Of a DNA stretch of 49,044 nucleotides, positions 44,569 to 49,044 are shown in pieces. The notes under the pieces were generated by a model. The model saw only the letters and a program-made list of their open reading frames with translations, searched no databases and was not told where the DNA came from. Origin of the DNA: Spirochaetaceae bacterium (lineage in GTDB: Bacteria > Spirochaetota > Spirochaetia > Treponematales > Treponemataceae); contig JAFQDD010000005.1 in assembly GCA_017416145.1 (NCBI GenBank), positions 1 through 49,044 on the forward strand, given 5' to 3'. Position numbers and translations under genes: made by a program. The first letter of the stretch is position 1. Every line of letters begins with the position of its first letter.

Positions 44569-44614
44569 AAAAAGCACTAAAGATAACAGTTTGTTTTTCT
44601 TTGGTGCTTTTTTT
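44569..44614 (+). terminator. Terminator of the hemolysin III gene
   Basis: An arm from 44569 to 44583 (AAAAAGCACTAAAGA) pairs with 44598-44612 (TCTTTGGTGCTTTTT) with one G-T wobble, ending in a T7 run. Confidence 0.9.
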
Positions 44615-44665
44615 AAATTCAACTTCCTCCAAATTTATTTTTATTTTCAATAATCCACTTTTTAC

Positions 44666-44695
44666 TTGTTTAATCCCTACCAATCGGTATATAAT
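44666..44695 (+). promoter_or_regulatory. tetR-type gene promoter and operator, probably leaderless
   Basis: TTGTTT (44666-44671), 18 bases, TATAAT (44690-44695), seven bases before the ATG at 44703. In the spacer is CCTACCAATCGGTATA (44676-44691), matching 12 of 16 bases of the palindrome found twice before the convergent GH13 gene, consistent with autoregulation. Confidence 0.6.
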
Positions 44696-44702
44696 CCTTC
44701 TT

Positions 44703-45284
44703 ATGGATAAAAACTCAGAAACAAAAGACTTTATATTAAACACAGCCACAAAACTTTTTGCTGCAAAAGGATTTGATGGAGTTGGCATACAAGAAATATG
44801 TACAGAATCAAAAATTACAAAACCAACTTTGTATTATTATTTTGGAAGCAAAACTGGACTTTTGTCTGCTATTATCCAAGAAAAAGGTTCTGATTTCTTA
44901 AATACTTTGCAATTTGCCTCTAAATATGTTGGAGATTTTACACGCAGTCTTACAAAAATCTTAGAATCTACAATCGATTTTGCAGAAGAAAATCCAGATT
45001 TTTACAGATTACATTGTACCCTAAAAGCGGCCTCTACAGATTCCGAAGCTGGAAAATTGTACGAACCTTTTTTTGCAAAAATTCAGCAACTTCTGGCAGA
45101 TTTTTTCTTAAACTCTTCCAATGAAATTGGAAATATGCGAGGCAAAGAAATTTTATACAGTCGAATTTTCCTCCAAACATCCCAATCCGTAGCCTTAGAT
45201 GTTATCCAAAAACGCCTAGAAAAAAGCGATGCTATGATTTTTGCTGTAATTCACAGTTTTGTTTACGGCGTTGTAGCAGGATAA
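44703..45284 (+). CDS. TetR/AcrR-family transcriptional regulator
   Basis: 193 residues. The ATG at 44703 is chosen because the protein N-terminus is typical there (KDFILNTATKLFAAKGFDGVGIQEIC); upstream in-frame codons run through the terminator of the previous gene. The helix-turn-helix is at about residues 26-55 (GIQEICTESKITKPTLYYYFGSKTGLL). The C-terminal ligand domain is helical and has no recognised specificity. The operator TATACCGAACGGTATA before the neighbouring GH13 gene suggests a maltodextrin-related ligand. It ends 12 bases from that convergent gene. Confidence 0.9.
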   Translation: MDKNSETKDFILNTATKLFAAKGFDGVGIQEICTESKITKPTLYYYFGSKTGLLSAIIQEKGSDFLNTLQFASKYVGDFTRSLTKILESTIDFAEENPDFYRLHCTLKAASTDSEAGKLYEPFFAKIQQLLADFFLNSSNEIGNMRGKEILYSRIFLQTSQSVALDVIQKRLEKSDAMIFAVIHSFVYGVVAG

Positions 45285-45296
45285 AAGGTGAGTATT

Positions 45297-46658
45297 CTAT
45301 CTTTCATCAGTTTTTACTACAGAAACCCAATTTTTTGGCACATAAATTTTCTCCCATAATTGTATTTTTTCCCCAGTCAAAAGATTTTCACCATATTCTC
45401 TGTGATTTTTCCCAATCGAAACTTCTTTTTCTTGATTAGAAGCATTTATAGCCACAATAATTTTTTCTCCATTATAACTTCGTTCAAAAGTAAAAGTTTC
45501 ATTTGTTACAGAAAGTTCTTTATAATTTCCCAGTTGTAAAGCAACTTGATTTTGCCTAATTTTTGAAAAAGTTTTGATTGTAGAAGTTAAAGCTATGGAA
45601 TCCACAATAGGGTTGGCAAAATCTGGAAGCTGGGAAAAGGGTGGTAAACTGGGTCGAAGTTCAAAATCACTTTGACTGCCTCTTTTTCCACGAATTCCAA
45701 GTTCACTTCCGTAATAAATTGATGGAATTCCAGGAATCAAAAAGAAAATAGCATAAATTAAAAATAAATGCTTATGATTTTTCAAATTACTTACAATTCG
45801 GTTTACATCGTGATTATCCAAAAAGTTGTAGGGCAAAAAAGATTTATACATTCCCTTTTCCCCAAATTCTCGGTTTAAATTGTAGGAAAGCTCAAAAAGG
45901 TTGTTGTCATTTAATGATGACCACAAAGCTTTATAAATTTGATAATTTGTTACAGAATCCAAGCGTCCATCTTTTGCCCAATCATTGTAATCTCCGTGAA
46001 CCACTTCTCCCATTAACCAAAAATCAGTTTTTTTATTTTTACAATGATAATTTAAGGCATCTAAAAAATCTTTGGAGATTACATCTGCTGCATCTAATCT
46101 TAGTCCATCAATTTTGAAAGTGTCTATCCAAAAATCCACAGCCGAAAAAAGATGATTTCGTACTTCCTGATTTTCTAGATTTAACTTTACTAAATCCTTG
46201 CAACCTGCCCAACCTTCGTAATCAAAGTTATCCTCAAAACAACTTTTGCGAGAAAAATCTACATTTAAATACCAATCTTTATATTGAGAATCCCAACCTT
46301 TCTGTTGTAAATCTCGAAATGCAAAAAAACGTCGTCCCGTGTGATTAAAAACAGCATCCAAAATCACTGCAATTCCTCGATTATGACACTCGACACAAAA
46401 AGCAGCAAAACTTTCATTGTTTCCAAGTCGTCTATCTACGTGAAAATAATCCAAAGTGTCATAACCGTGAGCAGTTGACTCAAAAATTGGCCCAATATAA
46501 AGTGCATTTGCTCCAAGACTTTTTATTTTGTCTAATTGTTCTGTAAGTTTTTCAAAAGCATATCCTCTTGGAGAAGCGAAATCGTTTTGTTTTGGACATC
46601 CACAAAGTCCCAAAGGATAAATGTGATAAAAGAATTTGTCTGAAAATAATGTGTTCAT
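45297..46658 (-). CDS. GH13 alpha-amylase-family enzyme, cyclomaltodextrinase-like
   Basis: 453 residues from the ATG at 46658, which has GGGAGA five bases upstream. It is cytoplasmic with no signal peptide. Catalytic residues: nucleophile D189 in GLRLDAAD, acid/base E218 in LMGEVVHGD and D284 in FLDNHDVNR; region I is DAVFNHTG. A beta domain closes the protein. The N-terminal extension of true cyclomaltodextrinases is missing, so a small alpha-glucosidase/maltodextrinase is more likely. Expression is controlled by two palindromic TetR-type operators. Confidence 0.9.
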   Translation of the reverse strand: MNTLFSDKFFYHIYPLGLCGCPKQNDFASPRGYAFEKLTEQLDKIKSLGANALYIGPIFESTAHGYDTLDYFHVDRRLGNNESFAAFCVECHNRGIAVILDAVFNHTGRRFFAFRDLQQKGWDSQYKDWYLNVDFSRKSCFEDNFDYEGWAGCKDLVKLNLENQEVRNHLFSAVDFWIDTFKIDGLRLDAADVISKDFLDALNYHCKNKKTDFWLMGEVVHGDYNDWAKDGRLDSVTNYQIYKALWSSLNDNNLFELSYNLNREFGEKGMYKSFLPYNFLDNHDVNRIVSNLKNHKHLFLIYAIFFLIPGIPSIYYGSELGIRGKRGSQSDFELRPSLPPFSQLPDFANPIVDSIALTSTIKTFSKIRQNQVALQLGNYKELSVTNETFTFERSYNGEKIIVAINASNQEKEVSIGKNHREYGENLLTGEKIQLWEKIYVPKNWVSVVKTDER

Positions 46659-46701
46659 AAAATCTCCCATAAAATAAATATTCAAAATGTAAGGAATTAA
46701 T

Positions 46702-46769
46702 AATATATACCGAACGGTATATATTTATCTAAGTAATATTTATATACCAAACGGTATATAAAATGTCAA
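46702..46769 (-). promoter_or_regulatory. GH13 promoter with two TetR-type operators
   Basis: Minus strand TTGACA (46764-46769), 17 bases, TATATA (46741-46746). TATACCGAACGGTATA (46706-46721, core of a 24-bp near-perfect palindrome) lies after the -10, and TATACCAAACGGTATA (46743-46758) fills the -10/-35 spacer. The centres are 37 bases apart. Confidence 0.8.
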
Positions 46770-46881
46770 GAGATTTTTATGCTGGATAAACAATGTTTGA
46801 AAATCCGAAAAAAGTTACATCAAAAGATTTAAGTGAATCCTCCATTGACCACTTGTATACTTCTTTACAAAACTCCCTATC

Positions 46882-46930
46882 CACAAAAAAAGCCACCCAA
46901 AAAAGGCTTCCCTCTTTCAAGTGGCTTTCA
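46882..46930 (-). terminator. Terminator of the DUF1015 gene
   Basis: AAAGCCAC (46889-46896) and GTGGCTTT (46921-46928) form the stem; on the minus strand it ends in seven T. The loop holds AAGCCT, which may extend pairing. Nothing else was found in the 46770-46880 gap apart from A/T-rich sequence. Confidence 0.87.
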
Positions 46931-46968
46931 CAGTTTGGCAATTTACCAGACTATCAAATTATCAAAAA

Positions 46969-48357
46969 TTAACCGAACAAAGCTCTACATTCCATATAAA
47001 AGCGTTTTTCACTTGCTTCACCCATAGAAAAACTTTTTCGTGGAAGAGGCCCGTTATTTGCAATAGTAGAGAAAAAACTGTCCTTTGCGATTGGTGGAAG
47101 CAAAATAGAAGTACCATTGTCTTTTCCACCAAGACGGAAAACTTCTTCTGTTCCGTGAATGTAGTCGATTTCAGGTTTTACCATTTGGCAAACTTCACCT
47201 TTGCAAACATGTTGCATTGGAGCATTTTTCAAAAACTCATCCAAAGCTGGTTGCAATTTACTTACAGCCAAATCAGTGATTTCAGTTTTCAAAAGAGCAT
47301 TCTCAATTTTGCCAGTTTCTTTGTTTTCATAAACAAAACCAAAATCAGCCTTAGAATCTGCAACTTTCTTTGTTAATTCTTCTTCAGTGGCAACAATTTC
47401 TGTTTTTCCAGAAAGTTTTTCTTCCATAAAACTTACCAAAGATTTTGCATCAATATTAAATAAAACTCTGTGAATTGGCTCAAAAGTTAAACCATCATCA
47501 TAAATGTTTACAATTTCTGTTAAAGCAAATCTTGCATTGTGATTTTCAAATCCTGCAGGAATAGAAACAGTCCCATCTTCTTTTTTCACGCCGCCATTTT
47601 TTTCTTTAAGCTCGTCCCAAACAGCCTTTGCAGTTGCAAGAGAGTGATTTCCGTCTCCCACAGCAAACATAAACACAGAACCGTCAGCACTAGTATTTTT
47701 TGCATACAATTTTTCCAAAGCAGCTTTTACACAATCCAAAGCAGCACCCTCTTTAATTGCATAACCTTTAATGCTTCCAGAATTTTCCATTAAATCAGTT
47801 TCATAAATTGGCTCTGCATTTTTTGCAAGTTCCCCAGATTTTTCCACAAGCTCTTTATCAGCATCATTTACCAAAAGCATAATGTGTGGACTTTCTAGGG
47901 GAGCCCCACGGCGGATTTCCATGCGAGGTGGAATTCTGTCTACGATAGTTGCTTCAGTTGCCCGAACCAAAGCCTTTGAAAAAGGTTTCCATTCGTAAGT
48001 TTCTAGGTCAATGGCAACAATCAAGCCCTTTCTAACACGACCATAAGCAGTTTTTCTTTCGATATAAACAAACTCAGCTTCTTCTGGTGCAAAAACACCA
48101 TTTGCAACATATTCATCCATATTTTTGTGGATTTTTGCAATGCGGTCAGCCTTGTCAGCATCATTCAAATAAACTTCTGGCAAAATCAAATTGATACAGG
48201 AAGGTTTCCCCTCAGCATTTTTTTCACAACGAGCCCAGTAATCTCTGTCTTGAGTATATTGGTCACAAGCAATTACAGACCAAGCCTTAAAATCACTACC
48301 TTTTTTTGGCAAAAGGATTTTTGGAATTTCTACACCATATTTGTTAAAATCGTTCAT
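46969..48357 (-). CDS. DUF1015 protein
   Basis: 462 residues. Family signatures are SVIACDQYTQDRDYW near the N-terminus, a central RMEIRRGAPLESPHIMLLVND and FMFAVGDGNHSLATAKAVW with the conserved GDGNHS (about residue 240). DUF1015 proteins are cytoplasmic and linked by context to serine or D-3-phosphoglycerate metabolism in some bacteria, without proof. TATACT lies six bases before the ATG and no Shine-Dalgarno is seen. Confidence 0.92.
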   Translation of the reverse strand: MNDFNKYGVEIPKILLPKKGSDFKAWSVIACDQYTQDRDYWARCEKNAEGKPSCINLILPEVYLNDADKADRIAKIHKNMDEYVANGVFAPEEAEFVYIERKTAYGRVRKGLIVAIDLETYEWKPFSKALVRATEATIVDRIPPRMEIRRGAPLESPHIMLLVNDADKELVEKSGELAKNAEPIYETDLMENSGSIKGYAIKEGAALDCVKAALEKLYAKNTSADGSVFMFAVGDGNHSLATAKAVWDELKEKNGGVKKEDGTVSIPAGFENHNARFALTEIVNIYDDGLTFEPIHRVLFNIDAKSLVSFMEEKLSGKTEIVATEEELTKKVADSKADFGFVYENKETGKIENALLKTEITDLAVSKLQPALDEFLKNAPMQHVCKGEVCQMVKPEIDYIHGTEEVFRLGGKDNGTSILLPPIAKDSFFSTIANNGPLPRKSFSMGEASEKRFYMECRALFG

Positions 48358-48363
48358 AAAAAA

Positions 48364-48373
48364 AGTATACCAA
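48364..48373 (-). promoter_or_regulatory. Extended -10 of the DUF1015 gene, probably leaderless
   Basis: Minus strand TTGGTATACT: TATACT (48364-48369) preceded by TGG, six bases before the ATG at 48357. The -35 is weak. Confidence 0.5.
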
Positions 48374-48419
48374 ATATAAAGATATTATTCCATAACACAA
48401 AAAAGATTTGTTTCTTTTG

Positions 48420-48562
48420 GTTTTTCTTTAGCAGCTGATTCCCAACCCGTCTTCCAGCCTCGCTTGAAACTTCGCATTTCATGCTCGTTGCGAGAACGCC
48501 TATTCGGCTCATCCCCAGCTTACGCTGTGGACTTCGGGCTTCCACCCGGGGCTAGTTGCTGG
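48420..48562. other. GC-rich non-coding block before the second Rpn gene
   Basis: A clearly GC-richer stretch with several short inverted repeats (CAGCTTACGCTG at about 48517-48528, GGGCTTCCACCCGGGG at about 48536-48552). It shares TGAAACTT-N-GCATTTC (48465-48480) with 27112-27128. A 63-codon minus-strand frame crosses it but has no ribosome site. The rest of the gap to 48755 is AT-rich and empty. Confidence 0.45.
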
Positions 48563-48755
48563 TAAACGCCCAAAATTGAAAACCCAGTCCTTTCCACAAA
48601 AGCAATGACCTTCCGAACAGCGAAAACTTCTGCATAACAATTTTTTTTCGTTTTTACCACAAAACACCCAAATTTTATTAAAAACTTTGAATTTTTTCTC
48701 TTATAAGTATATGTAAGGTTTTATCCTTTCATCAATTTTATAAGTGAGGATTCGG

Positions 48756-49044
48756 ATGGCTCAACACAAAAATGAAATGCCCTTCAAACCTGTAGAAGAC
48801 CTTGAATTTACAGATGATTATATGTTTTGTACAGTTTTGGAAGAACATCAAGACATTTGTCAAGAAATTGTTGAATTATTACTGGATATCAAAGTAAAAA
48901 ACGTAGAATACGTAAACAAACAACAAAGTTTTACACCACGATATGAAACTAAAGGTATTCGATTAGATGTTTATCTTCGTGATAACGACCGAGTAATCGA
49001 CCTTGAGATGCAAACTGTTATTCCAGTAGCCTTAGAAAAGCGTG
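48756..49044 (+). CDS. Rpn-family recombination-promoting nuclease / putative transposase, N-terminal part
   Basis: The gene starts at 48756 with GTGAGGA as ribosome site and runs off the window (96 codons seen). The N-terminus FKPVEDLEFTDDYMF is typical of Rpn proteins. The PD-(D/E)XK core is visible: RLDVYL (Asp near residue 71) and IDLEMQT (Glu near 81, with Gln in place of Lys, as in Rpn). This is consistent with a DNA nuclease. The C-terminal half of a like gene begins the window. Confidence 0.9.
   Translation, partial: MAQHKNEMPFKPVEDLEFTDDYMFCTVLEEHQDICQEIVELLLDIKVKNVEYVNKQQSFTPRYETKGIRLDVYLRDNDRVIDLEMQTVIPVALEKR

Noticed and set aside
48354-48545. 63-codon minus-strand frame over the GC-rich block
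   Set aside because: No ribosome site and it spans the DUF1015 promoter; it is better explained as non-coding repeat.
1-49044. tRNA, rRNA, CRISPR arrays and known riboswitches
   Set aside because: No cloverleaf, no regularly spaced repeats and no recognised riboswitch core were found on reading both strands; a tRNAscan/Infernal run would settle this.

Overview
The window is a low-GC (roughly one-third G+C by eye), densely coded bacterial chromosome segment. The gene content suggests a spirochaete, most likely a host-associated Treponema. Lipoprotein signal peptides with relaxed lipoboxes, a MinD-like ATPase next to lgt, DUF362 ferredoxin, DUF763, TraB, Tex, FeoA/FeoB and Rpn-type (PD-(D/E)XK) recombination nucleases at both ends fit that group. 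This assignment is inferred from protein content; there is no rRNA or other marker to prove it.

Layout. 1-0.5 kb: 3' end of an Rpn-family gene. 0.5-5.8 kb: TraB-like membrane protein, TPR lipoprotein, a membrane-anchored unknown and a TrmJ/TrmH-type RNA methyltransferase. 5.9-11.6 kb: a GH13 enzyme with a histone-H1-like tail plus malQ, behind a promoter with a LacI-type operator. 11.6-15.9 kb: ctp protease, rsmE, a WecG/TagA-like protein and a sigma-54 activator without a DNA-binding domain. 16.1-19.9 kb: MinD-like ATPase and lgt, converging on a NUDIX hydrolase and a DUF362 ferredoxin. 20-23 kb: tex and a DUF456 protein. 23.2-26.7 kb: GH36 alpha-galactosidase and GH2 beta-glycosidase with tandem operators between them. 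26.7-27.2 kb: a short + strand RNA converging on a 32-residue membrane peptide, resembling a type I toxin-antitoxin locus. 27.2-28.9 kb: XRE regulator and a lipoprotein. 29.0-31.8 kb: iron uptake (FeoB-associated Cys-rich peptide, feoB, feoA) with repeated operators. 31.8-35.2 kb: YeiH-type transporter, lone PqqD-like protein, OPT peptide transporter. 35.3-41.4 kb: DUF763, then an AT-rich block with an M13 metallopeptidase lipoprotein, a retropepsin-like lipoprotein, a 41-residue ORF, a CPBP membrane protease and a secreted unknown. 41.4-46.8 kb: SAM methyltransferase, YchJ, RlmB-type methyltransferase, hemolysin III, and a TetR regulator with a convergent GH13 gene sharing its operator. 47-49 kb: DUF1015 protein, a GC-rich non-coding block, and the 5' end of a second Rpn gene.

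Functional themes are starch/maltodextrin use (two GH13 enzymes, MalQ), galactoside use (GH36, GH2), ferrous iron uptake, peptide handling, and RNA modification. The strongest new signals are regulatory. Several genes have a good -10 element 6-9 bases before the start codon and no Shine-Dalgarno, which implies leaderless mRNAs. Three operator families (TATACCGAACGGTATA; TGTTAG-N6-CTAACA; ATGATAG-N5-CTATCAT) recur at promoters. The best candidate for an undescribed system is the convergent RNA/peptide locus at 26.75-27.02 kb.
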